From positions 1-64,000 of the IMG/VR virus record IMGVR_UViG_3300042904_000107: a stretch of DNA of 64,000 bases; one strand, 5' to 3'. This DNA is from a virus. Under the pieces are notes generated by a model, which was given only the letters and a program-made list of their open reading frames with translations, made no database searches and had not been told where the DNA came from. The first letter of the stretch is position 1. The number at the start of each line of letters is the position of its first letter. The translations under genes were made by a program, and so were the position numbers. Positions 29,450-36,737 of this stretch are shown here, piece by piece.

Positions 29450-29782
29450 TTAATGCGACAACCCACATTGGCGCGCATCCTCTTCTGTCTTCCATGTTGA
29501 ACCGCATGATGTACAGATCGGCTTTTTCTCGCGCAAACCGAGAAGTATATCCAATTCAATGTCAAGAACCGATGTTTGATTTGTCCGCGGATGATGCGTC
29601 GGACTCAGCACCTCTAGCTCCTCTAATTTCTGCCGTTGTTCCAGAGAAAAAGGAGCATAGTGCGGTTCCACAGTTTCAACATAAACACGCCAATTCATGC
29701 TTCCTGTCGCCTGTCGAATGCTCAATTTCGGCCCAGGAAGACCTCTCATATGGCGCTTCAGGAGTTTTACACGCTCAGTCAT
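29450..29782 (-). CDS. Hypothetical protein with C-terminal zinc knuckle, 110 aa
   Basis: The C-terminus CTSCGSTWKTEEDARQCGLSH looks like a C2H2/C3H finger. The N-terminal part is unassigned. Overlaps the nucleotidyltransferase gene by 8 nt. Confidence 0.65.
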   Translation of the reverse strand: MTERVKLLKRHMRGLPGPKLSIRQATGSMNWRVYVETVEPHYAPFSLEQRQKLEELEVLSPTHHPRTNQTSVLDIELDILLGLREKKPICTSCGSTWKTEEDARQCGLSH

Positions 29783-30542
29783 TTTCGTAGTATCCGTAGG
29801 TGTTTAGGATATACATACAAAGATCGTTCACAAAGTCCAGATCCGGTTTCTCGGGTAGGTCGGTCAGCTTTTCACAAGATTGGGCATACTCGATCTCACT
29901 TTTCGTCAGCCTGATCCAATGTTCTAAGGAGAACCCACCATTTCTAATAGACAGAAGTAAATCGCGGTCACGTTCCCGATAGACATTCAATTCTCCCGTG
30001 AGAAAGAACTCCTGTGCCATATGTAGGATGCGGATCGTATGCGCCGCAAACTTCACATCATATCCGTATTTTGCAACCAACTCTTTACGTTTCGTTCCGA
30101 GTTTACCAGTATTGCAATTGATAACCGAATTCATCTGACTGTTTGCGTATCCAATGAGTGTTTTTCCGGCGCGCTTGGATTCGAATGACTTTCTATGTCG
30201 AATCAACAGGTCACCGGCCTTCTCTCTCAACGCATAATCAGAACCTCGCAAATAAAGCAGCGGAATCACGTTTGGGTTATACGAGAGCATTAGACGTAAG
30301 AACTTCTTTAACTCATATGCGGTTAACTCTGCATTGAGTGTTTCCTTACGCTCTATTTTCAGCGTACCGTCGTTCTCCCAATTTCGGAGACCGATGTAGT
30401 GCGACATCGGGGCAAGCGCAACTCCCATCCAGTCATCGTCACTGTCAGGAGTATCTGTGCCATATGATTTTGAGCCTACTTGGCCCACAAGTATGTACTT
30501 GCCAACTCTTTGGTCAAGTGCGAACGGTGTAAGATCTGCCAT
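29775..30542 (-). CDS. Pol-beta-superfamily nucleotidyltransferase (RlaP/YcgL-like)
   Basis: 255 residues. The active-site signature GSKSYGTDTPDSDDDWMGV gives GS plus two Asp, as in COG3541-type nucleotidyltransferases. Members include RlaP, named for its association with RNA ligases. With an RNA ligase gene 5 kb away and many tRNAs nearby, a role in RNA end processing is plausible. AGGAGTATT precedes the ATG. Confidence 0.8.
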   Translation of the reverse strand: MADLTPFALDQRVGKYILVGQVGSKSYGTDTPDSDDDWMGVALAPMSHYIGLRNWENDGTLKIERKETLNAELTAYELKKFLRLMLSYNPNVIPLLYLRGSDYALREKAGDLLIRHRKSFESKRAGKTLIGYANSQMNSVINCNTGKLGTKRKELVAKYGYDVKFAAHTIRILHMAQEFFLTGELNVYRERDRDLLLSIRNGGFSLEHWIRLTKSEIEYAQSCEKLTDLPEKPDLDFVNDLCMYILNTYGYYEND

Positions 30543-30553
30543 AATACTCCTCC

Positions 30554-30600
30554 ATCTGTCCGGTCAGTGAGTTGAATCTGGACAGACCCCGTTTGATATG
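30554..30600 (-). promoter_or_regulatory. Hairpin directly upstream of a ribosome-binding site
   Basis: TCTGTCC pairs with GGACAGA around an 18-nt loop, followed at once by TGGAGGAG and the ATG at 30542. Confidence 0.5.
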
Positions 30601-30650
30601 CCTTGGGTTACTCACAACCGATGGTGCGGCAGGGAGTCGCGCGGGACTTC

Positions 30651-31268
30651 TTATTTCTTGTAATACTCCGCCGCAGCAACCAAGACTTCTCCCAAGTCAT
30701 CAAGGTAAAAGTCGAAAACAGGATATCCCTTTTTCTCTTTCTTTGCCACGACTTCAGGATCGGTCTCGCTTATGAATGTTCGCCATTCATGGTACGTATA
30801 ATGCGAAAAGCTAGGCTGTTCATCATACGTTCCATCATCGTTGTAGTGGCTCTCGGACCACCTCTTTACCATCCATCCAGTTTCGGGTAGTTGCTTGAAT
30901 TGCTTTTGGTAATTCCAATTCTCTTGTTTACCTACGAAACTAGATCCGTAAACTTGGTAGACGGTCGCCGATTGGACATATCGCCGTTGAATTAGGTTGT
31001 GCTCAGGTATTCGGATACTGAGTAGGTATTCGAAGCCTCCCTGGCGACCTTTCCACAGATCTTCAGGAATATTAGGAACAACTTCGGAGGCGCATTCACC
31101 TAAATCAAGAGCTATCGCCTTCTTCAATCCTAAGATTGCTTCTTTGCGTTTTTGTTCCCAATAATTTTTGAGGCGCTCCTTTTCATTTTCATCGGAGCGC
31201 CTCTTTGCTTCTTCGGCGTCGTCCTGGCGTTTCTTTGTATTTCGTTCAAGCTCCGCTAGGAAAGACAT
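30651..31268 (-). CDS. Hypothetical protein with N-terminal coiled coil, 205 aa
   Basis: Residues 1-55 are a charged helix (ELERNTKKRQDDAEEAKRRSDENEK); the remainder is a mixed domain rich in aromatic residues. No family recognised. Confidence 0.7.
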   Translation of the reverse strand: MSFLAELERNTKKRQDDAEEAKRRSDENEKERLKNYWEQKRKEAILGLKKAIALDLGECASEVVPNIPEDLWKGRQGGFEYLLSIRIPEHNLIQRRYVQSATVYQVYGSSFVGKQENWNYQKQFKQLPETGWMVKRWSESHYNDDGTYDEQPSFSHYTYHEWRTFISETDPEVVAKKEKKGYPVFDFYLDDLGEVLVAAAEYYKK

Positions 31269-31274
31269 ATTATT

Positions 31275-31601
31275 TTACCGTGAGTAGTATCCAGCCATCA
31301 CTTCGCGGCTTTGCTGATCGGTCAACTCCGCTCCCTCAATGGCGCGTTGGAGCGCAAGCACGCGACCGGTTTCTTTCTTGTACTGATCGGCTGGGTGGGT
31401 ATACGCCTCACCGAAGTAATTTTCAGGGAGTGTCTCACCGGTGGGAAGAATTTCCATCAAACACTCGGTATTACCCCGCGTAAATTTCAGACCGTTCACC
31501 ATCGCAACGAGGTCATTATTGCGCTGGAACTTAATATTTGGCTTGTTGTGACGGAACCGAAGGGTTACGGTTCCAAGGGATTTTGCTTCAAAACGAATCA
31601 T
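31275..31601 (-). CDS. Hypothetical protein, 108 aa
   Basis: Beta strands in the first half (MIRFEAKSLGTVTLRFRHNKPN) and a helical C-terminal half (VLALQRAIEGAELTDQQSREVM). It lies 6 nt upstream of the preceding entry's start, so they are co-transcribed. Confidence 0.7.
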   Translation of the reverse strand: MIRFEAKSLGTVTLRFRHNKPNIKFQRNNDLVAMVNGLKFTRGNTECLMEILPTGETLPENYFGEAYTHPADQYKKETGRVLALQRAIEGAELTDQQSREVMAGYYSR

Positions 31602-31635
31602 GGTATTATCCTTTTGTCGGTTTAATACAGCTTAA

Positions 31636-31712
31636 TGGTAGGCCGCCTGGGATTCGAACCCAGAACCTCTCGGGTAAGAGCCGAGTACTCTAGCCAGTTG
31701 AGTTAGCGGCCT
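31636..31712 (-). tRNA. tRNA-Lys (CTT)
   Basis: Acceptor AGGCCGC/GCGGCCT, anticodon stem CTCGG/CCGAG with loop CTCTTAC, CCA encoded. Confidence 0.93.
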
Positions 31713-31726
31713 GAGTGTACAACTCC

Positions 31727-31803
31727 TGGTGGCGCATCTGGGACTCGAACCCAGATCTCTCGGATTAAAAGTCCGCTGATCTAGCCAATTGATCTAACGC
31801 GCC
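31727..31803 (-). tRNA. tRNA-Lys (TTT)
   Basis: Acceptor GGCGCGT/ATGCGCC, anticodon stem CGGA/TCCG with loop CTTTTAA, CCA encoded. Confidence 0.93.
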
Positions 31804-31812
31804 ACATTCATA

Positions 31813-32076
31813 CTATTGAAACCGGTATTTTCGGTATTCCTCATCAACAGCGGCTTCAAATTTCCTATACGCAGCCTTGGACTCTTCCCACTCTTTCAAC
31901 TCACGTGCAATTGCCTTAAGATCCGGTTTTAAGGCAAAGGTCATAGATCTCGCGTTAACTATCATTGCCCACTCTTCATGAGCCTTGGCAAACTTGTTTT
32001 GAAGTTGGCCTACTTCTTCCTTAGCCGTAGAAACGGAACATAAGACGAAGAGAATGAAAAGTCGCAAATATGTCAT
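31813..32076 (-). CDS. Small exported protein, 87 aa
   Basis: A signal-peptide-like start MTYLRLFILFVLCSVSTAKEE, with cleavage plausible after STA, then a long charged helix (EEVGQLQNKFAKAHEEW to the C-terminus). Spanin-like in size and helical content, but the lipobox is poor (VLC lacks a small residue at -1), so this is not assigned. Confidence 0.65.
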   Translation of the reverse strand: MTYLRLFILFVLCSVSTAKEEVGQLQNKFAKAHEEWAMIVNARSMTFALKPDLKAIARELKEWEESKAAYRKFEAAVDEEYRKYRFQ

Positions 32077-32086
32077 TTGAGATCCT

Positions 32087-32161
32087 TGGTTGGCGGGGAG
32101 GGAGTCGAACCCCCAACCTGACGGTAATCGACCGCCGGCTCTACCATTGAGCTACCCGCCA
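32087..32161 (-). tRNA. tRNA-Ile (GAT) with C33
   Basis: Acceptor TGGCGGG/CCCGCCA, T-arm GGGGG-TTCGACT-CCCTC, CCA encoded. Anticodon stem GGCGG/CCGTC leaves the loop TCGATTA: anticodon GAT with C at position 33 instead of U. Confidence 0.8.
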
Positions 32162-32174
32162 ATGATGTAACTAC

Positions 32175-32453
32175 TTATTGTCCGATTTTGATTGTGATAT
32201 CGACTTCTCGGAAGTCTTCAACTTCCAGTCCCCGGCAATGGTCTCTCATGTAACTTGTTTCCCAGCCAGTTCCACCAGTAGCAAGACCGCTGGTGGATTC
32301 TGGAGCCAGGCGAGTCACTCCGATGTGTGACAAGAACCATAACCCCTCACTGTTCATGATTCGCCCGGTAAAGGCCATTGGTCCTGGGCCTAGATCAGAA
32401 ACACGTTTGGTAACTCCAACGTGTAATCCTTGTTCAAGTGTGATTCGTGACAT
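32175..32453 (-). CDS. Hypothetical protein, 92 aa
   Basis: Starts MSRITLEQGLHVGVTKRVSDLGPGPM; the arrangement of Gly and Val suggests a small beta barrel. The ATG at 32453 overlaps the stop of the upstream zinc-finger gene region by 2 nt. No family recognised. Confidence 0.65.
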   Translation of the reverse strand: MSRITLEQGLHVGVTKRVSDLGPGPMAFTGRIMNSEGLWFLSHIGVTRLAPESTSGLATGGTGWETSYMRDHCRGLEVEDFREVDITIKIGQ

Positions 32454-32455
32454 GT

Positions 32456-32578
32456 TCAACTCCAACGGTGAAAGTTGCAGAGCAAGCACGGAGTGATCGA
32501 GAGCCGCGAATGCTTTGCATCGCAATGCTTACAACGACCACGCAACCATGCACCTAATGTGTTCAAAAAGTCCTTCAT
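32456..32578 (-). CDS. 40-aa zinc-finger peptide
   Basis: CKHCDAKH and CLLCNFH give two CxxC pairs with flanking basic residues. The ATG lies 7 nt after the CCA of tRNA-Gln(TTG), without a clear Shine-Dalgarno. Confidence 0.5.
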   Translation of the reverse strand: MKDFLNTLGAWLRGRCKHCDAKHSRLSITPCLLCNFHRWS

Positions 32579-32584
32579 AAAGTT

Positions 32585-32660
32585 TGGCAGCCCCAGGAGG
32601 GTTTGAACCTCCAACCTTTCGGGTCAAAGCCGAACGCTCTGCCAGTTGAGCTATAGGGCT
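32585..32660 (-). tRNA. tRNA-Gln (TTG)
   Basis: Acceptor AGCCCTA/TGGGGCT, anticodon stem TTCGG/CCGAA with loop CTTTGAC, discriminator G, CCA encoded. Confidence 0.93.
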
Positions 32661-32934
32661 AATCCTTTTTATCTTCTTTGTGCAATTTCTTCGAAATGTA
32701 CATTCCGACGACAGAGCCAACCATTCCTCCGAGCGTGTACCCCATCCACGGAATAATCGCATCACCGGCAGCTTCTGATATCCTCTTAATTAGGAAGAAC
32801 ATCAGAGTAGCGCACATACCGTCGGTAATCACCATCGTCTTCATGTGGCCCTGGGCAACAGCACGAAAGTTAATGGTCAAAATGCCGTAATTTAAGACCT
32901 GTGCAAAGAACAAGGCGATTGTAAGTGTTAACAT
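32659..32934 (-). CDS. Multi-pass membrane protein, 91 aa
   Basis: Three hydrophobic segments (LTLTIALFFAQVLNYGILTI, MCATLMFFLI, GYTLGGMVGSVVGMYI) and a basic C-terminus. Its TAG stop shares two bases with the 5' end of tRNA-Gln(TTG). Function unknown. Confidence 0.7.
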   Translation of the reverse strand: MLTLTIALFFAQVLNYGILTINFRAVAQGHMKTMVITDGMCATLMFFLIKRISEAAGDAIIPWMGYTLGGMVGSVVGMYISKKLHKEDKKD

Positions 32935-32939
32935 GTGAA

Positions 32940-33015
32940 TGGTACTCCCGCAGGGATTCGAACCCCGATTCCAGGCTTCGTAGGCCAGTGCCCTAGTCCA
33001 TTGGACGACGGGAGC
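32940..33015 (-). tRNA. tRNA-Arg (ACG)
   Basis: Acceptor GCTCCCG/CGGGAGT, anticodon loop CTACGAA, T-arm CGGGG-TTCGAAT-CCCTG, CCA encoded. One mismatch in the anticodon stem. Confidence 0.9.
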
Positions 33016-33024
33016 ATGAACTTG

Positions 33025-33225
33025 TTATTTTTCCCACAATGAAGCGGAGTAATCGGAACTAACTTTGTCGTACTCTTTCAACATGCCGCGGAGCCACTCT
33101 TCAGCATTCTTGGCAATCATGTCTTCGATCGGAGTTACACCGCCACCAGGGAGATCTCTTGATCCCTTCAGCTTATCTTTCAAGGACAGCCAGTAGCGAA
33201 CGGTCTCAACAACAGTCTTTTCCAT
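33025..33225 (-). CDS. Small hypothetical protein, 66 aa
   Basis: Helical, charged (MEKTVVETVRYWLSLKDKLKG, AEEWLRGMLKEYDKV) with a central Gly-rich loop. GGAAGAG precedes the ATG. Confidence 0.65.
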   Translation of the reverse strand: MEKTVVETVRYWLSLKDKLKGSRDLPGGGVTPIEDMIAKNAEEWLRGMLKEYDKVSSDYSASLWEK

Positions 33226-33416
33226 TTATAAACTCTTCCATGGGGGGTACCGAGTCCCGATTGTCCACGGTACCCTCACCTCTCCCGGAACTGACGGACT
33301 TTACTTCCGGTTATATCCCGCCAGCGTTCAAAAAGGTGCGTGCTAATTTATTGATCGTCTTCCTACACCACGCCAAGATTTACTACTCCGAGTCGGTAGG
33401 GCACTTACCGACTGAA
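33226..33416 (-). ncRNA. Structured leader, possible degenerate Y-like RNA
   Basis: 191 nt without a gene. GGGTACCG/CGGTACCC is an 8-bp hairpin near 33245-33275, and GTCGGTA/TACCGAC closes another near 33393-33413. Between them GGCGTGGTGTAG and GTCAGTTCC resemble the two loop strands of the Y-like RNAs, but the helices flanking them are weak. Confidence 0.4.
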
Positions 33417-33491
33417 TGGTACTCCCGCAAGGAGTTGAACCCTGATCCACGGCTTAGAAGGCCGGTGCCCTGTCCATTGGACGACGGGAGC
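33417..33491 (-). tRNA. tRNA-Arg (TCT)
   Basis: Acceptor GCTCCCG/CGGGAGT, anticodon stem CGGC/GCCG with loop CTTCTAA, CCA encoded. Confidence 0.92.
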
Positions 33492-33499
33492 GTGACTGG

Positions 33500-33712
33500 T
33501 TAGAGGTTGTCGCCTAGGTCGCGGGCGTCTTCGGCTTCCGAGATCAGTTGGCGAGCCGTGTCGAAATCACCATCGTCGATGGCGTCCTTTGCGGCCTCTC
33601 CGAGAGCCTCGACCAGATTGTTGATGGCGCTCTGGACCTCTTGTTTGGCGTCCTCGACCGGATTCGAATACGAAGCCGCTGAAGGGAACTGGGTATTTCT
33701 GTCGTAACACAT
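33500..33712 (-). CDS. Acidic helical protein, 70 aa
   Basis: Starts MCYDRNTQFPSAASYSNP, then a long helix (VEDAKQEVQSAINNLVEALGEAAKDAIDDGDFDTARQ). The last part resembles one TPR-like hairpin. No family recognised. Confidence 0.65.
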   Translation of the reverse strand: MCYDRNTQFPSAASYSNPVEDAKQEVQSAINNLVEALGEAAKDAIDDGDFDTARQLISEAEDARDLGDNL

Positions 33713-33724
33713 GATGTAATTAGC

Positions 33725-33812
33725 CTCCAGCACCGCCAATAGCGGTGCGCTTGTGGACCCGCAACCTGTGACCCGTGCGGTGGTCTTCTACGCTTCTACA
33801 GCGCATCCACAA
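33725..33812 (-). ncRNA. Structured leader after tRNA-Ser
   Basis: CTTGTGGA pairs with TCCACAAG to close a domain of about 65 nt, and GCACCGC/GCGGTGC forms a second hairpin next to the GGAGG ribosome site. Confidence 0.45.
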
Positions 33813-33815
33813 GAA

Positions 33816-33909
33816 TGGCGGAGAGGCGGGGTCTTGAACCCCGACGCCCGTTTAGGGCTCACTGTTTTCAAGACAGTAGCCGCTAGGCCGAAACTCGGCT
33901 TACCTCCCC
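33816..33909 (-). tRNA. tRNA-Ser (TGA)
   Basis: Class II: acceptor GGGGAGG/CCTCTCC, anticodon stem ACTGT/ACAGT with loop CTTGAAA, long variable arm, discriminator G, CCA encoded. Confidence 0.93.
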
Positions 33910-33914
33910 GAACT

Positions 33915-34127
33915 TTATTCCTGAATGTCAAAGATGTGGTCCGCTAGGTGCCTACCAGAACTGAGGTCGATTCGTGCTTTTCGACCGCTATTGTAGGTTC
34001 CCGAAACCACGGGTGCTGCAAATCCGGACAAAGAGCTTGGCTCGATAGCTTCAATCGTTAAAACCAGCCCTTCACGAACAACGATTTTGTCACCAACGGC
34101 TAACTCAATCGCTTTTTTCTGTATCAT
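33915..34127 (-). CDS. Small hypothetical protein, 70 aa
   Basis: ELAVGDKIVVREGLVLTIEAIE suggests a small beta barrel. First gene after the promoter at 34140-34168. No family recognised. Confidence 0.65.
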   Translation of the reverse strand: MIQKKAIELAVGDKIVVREGLVLTIEAIEPSSLSGFAAPVVSGTYNSGRKARIDLSSGRHLADHIFDIQE

Positions 34128-34139
34128 TTCAGTAAACCC

Positions 34140-34168
34140 ATTCTAACACAACAGTTTTGGCCTGTCAA
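34140..34168 (-). promoter_or_regulatory. Promoter, TTGACA-N17-TAGAAT
   Basis: GGTCTAG precedes the -35 and GGCC follows it, the arrangement repeated at several promoters in this window. Confidence 0.7.
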
Positions 34169-34169
34169 G

Positions 34170-34415
34170 CTAGACCACTTTCTCTTCTTCCATTACCGCT
34201 AAAACCGACGAATTTCTTTCTTTGGCCATTTGAACTATAAATTCTGCCATCGGTTTTGCGAGGCGCTCCTCTGCACGGAGCGCCTCCACCTGTTCTTCTT
34301 CTGGCAGAAATTGCAAAGCGTTAAGACGTCCGTAACGGCATGTATTGGTATCTTGATTATGCTTGTTCTTACTGTTTCCAGTGGCGCAAGCTTTGCAGAT
34401 CTCTTGTTCTGTCAT
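34170..34415 (-). CDS. Small hypothetical protein, 81 aa
   Basis: An N-terminal cluster CKACATGNSKNKHNQDTNTC could bind metal; the rest is an acidic helix (LPEEEQVEALRAEERL). No family recognised. Confidence 0.65.
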   Translation of the reverse strand: MTEQEICKACATGNSKNKHNQDTNTCRYGRLNALQFLPEEEQVEALRAEERLAKPMAEFIVQMAKERNSSVLAVMEEEKVV

Positions 34416-34424
34416 TTGTATTTA

Positions 34425-34513
34425 TGGCGGAAGATGGAGGGATTGAACCTCCGCGTCCCGTTAGGATGGCCTCAGTTTAGCAAACTGGCACATTACCACT
34501 CTGTCAATCTTCC
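34425..34513 (-). tRNA. tRNA-Ser (GCT)
   Basis: Class II: acceptor GGAAGAT/ATCTTCC, anticodon stem CAGT/ACTG with loop TTGCTAA, discriminator G, CCA encoded. Confidence 0.93.
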
Positions 34514-34521
34514 GATCCTAT

Positions 34522-34788
34522 TTAGATGCGAAAAAATGCGCGCGCTTCCGGAGTGAGTGTAGATTCCGGAACAACGAGAGAACGATCCGGTCTCTGAAGG
34601 GTAACACGATGCGTCCAATGCGAACTGGGACGGTAAATCGACAAGGTTAATGAATGTTGTGGTTGATTAGTCCAACCAACAAGCCTGCTGGTGACCTTCG
34701 TTACACGCCCGATCTTCATACCTCGCGTGGATGCATATGCAACGAACGCACCCAACGTAATCTCTCTTCCTTGTGAATCCTTAAACAT
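34522..34788 (-). CDS. Small beta-rich protein, 88 aa, paralogue of the gene at 13.7 kb
   Basis: EITLGAFVAYASTRGMKIGRVTKV, HSLTLSIYRPSSHW and SLVVPESTLTPEARAFFRI align with the 93-residue protein at 13680-13961. A small SH3/KOW-like fold is likely. Start placed at the ATG; a TTG two codons earlier is closer to AAGGA. Confidence 0.65.
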   Translation of the reverse strand: MFKDSQGREITLGAFVAYASTRGMKIGRVTKVTSRLVGWTNQPQHSLTLSIYRPSSHWTHRVTLQRPDRSLVVPESTLTPEARAFFRI

Positions 34789-34805
34789 AACCAAATTTCC
34801 TTAAG

Positions 34806-35147
34806 TTAGATTCGAACTTCCTTGAGTTCTACGGGAACGACTTTCTTTTTCTTCCACTCGTCCTTCTCGTCTTCCTCCATCACAACAAGACCACGATCCC
34901 AAATGTACCGAGCTAAACCTTTCATATCATGCTTGTCGGACATGTACTTGTTCGTGTTCAGTAGTCGCGAAAGTGTGTTATAGTCGATATCTTCTTGAAT
35001 TACCAGAATGACACGACCAGTATTGTCTTTAATCTTCCCGATGTATTTTCCGGGTTTATCAGAGACTTCATACGTCCATTTTCTGATATTTCCAACAGTC
35101 TGCTCTTTCTTTTTATCCAGAAGAGCCTTAATCTTCTTACGAGCCAT
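34806..35147 (-). CDS. Lysine-rich hypothetical protein, 113 aa
   Basis: MARKKIKALLDKKKEQTVGN, then IGKIKDNTGRVILVIQEDIDYNTL, ending in a basic stretch KDEWKKKKVVPVEL. No family recognised. The ATG at 35147 lies 4 nt after the upstream stop codon. Confidence 0.65.
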   Translation of the reverse strand: MARKKIKALLDKKKEQTVGNIRKWTYEVSDKPGKYIGKIKDNTGRVILVIQEDIDYNTLSRLLNTNKYMSDKHDMKGLARYIWDRGLVVMEEDEKDEWKKKKVVPVELKEVRI

Positions 35148-35151
35148 GTTA

Positions 35152-35331
35152 TTATCTATTGCAATACCATCGAACACCGTCAATGGCTTTCTGGTCCCAA
35201 TTCAACATCGCCTTTTCCCATTGTTCGCGGGTTAGGTCTTCTTGGCCGGCGCGGTTGCGTATGTGATTTATACGAATGACGATATCGTCAGTAAGCCATG
35301 AAAGGTCCGGCTTCAGCCGTTTCTTTGACAT
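35152..35331 (-). CDS. Small hypothetical protein, 59 aa
   Basis: MSKKRLKPDLSWLTDDIVIRINHIRNRAG... helical and basic. No family recognised. A GGAG lies 16 nt upstream, just after a UUCG-capped hairpin. Confidence 0.55.
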   Translation of the reverse strand: MSKKRLKPDLSWLTDDIVIRINHIRNRAGQEDLTREQWEKAMLNWDQKAIDGVRWYCNR

Positions 35332-35348
35332 GATATTTTATTAGTTAC

Positions 35349-35366
35349 TCCAAAGGGCCGAAGCCC
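35349..35366 (-). promoter_or_regulatory. UUCG-capped hairpin before a GGAG site
   Basis: AAGGGC-TTCG-GCCCTT directly after the RNA-ligase gene and 1 nt before GGAG. It could terminate or process the ligase transcript. Confidence 0.5.
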
Positions 35367-35374
35367 TTAGATGG

Positions 35375-36352
35375 TCACTTCTTTTTCTTACCTTCAAGGT
35401 AATCGATGGACACGGCCTTGAGAATCAACCGACCGTGCAGGCGGTCACTGAAGCGCTCGATTACCGGCTTGATGACGACACCTTCTCGGATATGCGCTGC
35501 GCCAGGTAACGTGCTTTCCCCGTTCATCAATTTCTCAACCACTTCGTGACTGTACGGGCCACGATATAGGACAGGCACCAGAAAATCAGACTTGGCACCA
35601 CCAAGGGCGTCGTCGTAGTTAAGGAAACGACCGTCAGCATAAACATCAAAGGCCCTAAAGCCATAAGGAACCTTCTGGTTGAGTCCGTAGTTATATCCTT
35701 TTTGAACAGCACCGAAAATCTCCCCATATAGAATCACATTCGGATTGAGTTGGCAGAACACTTTGATCCACGGCACCAGATCGAGAATGCGCCAGAAAAC
35801 GTTGTCGCCTTCTTTGACCCAGTGATTACGGCTACCGGCGTACATCTTTCCGTCTTGATAGGTGAAGCGGCTGTTCATTCCGTGAATCTTCTCGGTAATG
35901 ACGACCTCTTCTCCTTCTTGAAATACGTTGCGGTATTTCTGCCAGGACTCGATATCGTAAATCACGCCGCGCATTGGAGGCGGTGACTCGTGATTACCCA
36001 TTGCGGCATTCACCACACTGGACAGTTCAGGCTCGTAGTGTACGATACCGAGTTTCTCGGCTACATCATCACCGATCTCAGCGCCTTCTGGTGCCGGAAC
36101 CAGCATACCGTAACTCTCAATACCGCGGAGCCTCTTCGCCTTGATTTTGACCTTACCTTCTAAGAAGGCGAACTGTTCGGTGTCGGGAACGACCGAGTCA
36201 GGCGGAATGTATGCTCCTCGATCTTTGCCTTCCCAATCAGCGGTACGGACGCAAACGGTGTAACCATCAAACACCTTAACAACCGAAAGGCTGTCAGCAT
36301 TGGGATGCTTCTCCAGGCTCACTGGGACCACTTCTACTCTGAATGTTGCCAT
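35375..36352 (-). CDS. RNA ligase, Rnl5/DraRnl-like with N-terminal OB domain
   Basis: 325 residues. The N-terminal OB-type domain (about 1-110) has HPNADSLSVVKVFDGYTV. The nucleotidyltransferase core has motif I TEKIHGMNSR (catalytic Lys), YGEIFG (motif III/IIIa), EGVVIKP (motif IV) and LILKAVS (motif V). It seals RNA nicks, plausibly in tRNA repair during anticodon-nuclease attack. The ATG at 36352 has GGAGG 7 nt upstream and a hairpin before it; longer starts overlap a zinc-finger gene. Confidence 0.88.
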   Translation of the reverse strand: MATFRVEVVPVSLEKHPNADSLSVVKVFDGYTVCVRTADWEGKDRGAYIPPDSVVPDTEQFAFLEGKVKIKAKRLRGIESYGMLVPAPEGAEIGDDVAEKLGIVHYEPELSSVVNAAMGNHESPPPMRGVIYDIESWQKYRNVFQEGEEVVITEKIHGMNSRFTYQDGKMYAGSRNHWVKEGDNVFWRILDLVPWIKVFCQLNPNVILYGEIFGAVQKGYNYGLNQKVPYGFRAFDVYADGRFLNYDDALGGAKSDFLVPVLYRGPYSHEVVEKLMNGESTLPGAAHIREGVVIKPVIERFSDRLHGRLILKAVSIDYLEGKKKK

Positions 36353-36473
36353 TGGTATTCCTCCAGTCCAGATAAGCGCATTCGCACTTATTGGAACAAA
36401 ATACAGGTTCTGAAGGAAGACCGCACCAAGCACAGAGTCCGGTGAACCGGGTCACTTCAAGTATTAAACTCAT
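36294..36473 (-). CDS. Small zinc-finger protein overlapping the RNA ligase start, 59 aa
   Basis: LCAWCGLPSEPVFCSNKCECAYLDW is a convincing treble-clef pattern. The tail overlaps the ligase coding sequence by 59 nt in another frame. The ribosome site (AAGG directly before ATG) is poor. Confidence 0.45.
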   Translation of the reverse strand: MSLILEVTRFTGLCAWCGLPSEPVFCSNKCECAYLDWRNTNGNIQSRSGPSEPGEASQC

Positions 36474-36489
36474 CCTTAGGCTCGGAGCC

Positions 36490-36654
36490 TTATTGGATTC
36501 CGAGAACCCATTCGAGGACGCTAATTTTGGTTTTCAGTTCCAATATATGGTCTCGGTCGGCCAAATAGTTACTGTGTGCATACAGCCTCTTTGCTAGTTC
36601 CAAGTCAAATCGACAGGTTTCGAGGCGGCGTTGAATTCTCTCTTCTGTTTTCAT
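36490..36654 (-). CDS. Small helical protein, 54 aa
   Basis: MKTEERIQRRLETCRFDLELAKRLYAHS... consists of one or two amphipathic helices with heptad-like Leu spacing. AAGGA is 7 nt upstream of the ATG. First gene after the promoter at 36738-36766. Confidence 0.6.
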   Translation of the reverse strand: MKTEERIQRRLETCRFDLELAKRLYAHSNYLADRDHILELKTKISVLEWVLGIQ

Positions 36655-36737
36655 TCCTCTGTCCTTACGACAAGCTCAAAATCGGTGACGTCCTCGGCTT
36701 GGTTGCTTTAAATTCACTTGCAATGGGCTACACAGTT

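Noticed and set aside
33226-33416. A fifth definite Y-like RNA.
   Set aside because: The two loop strands are recognisable, but the helices next to them do not pair well, so it is listed only as a possible degenerate copy.
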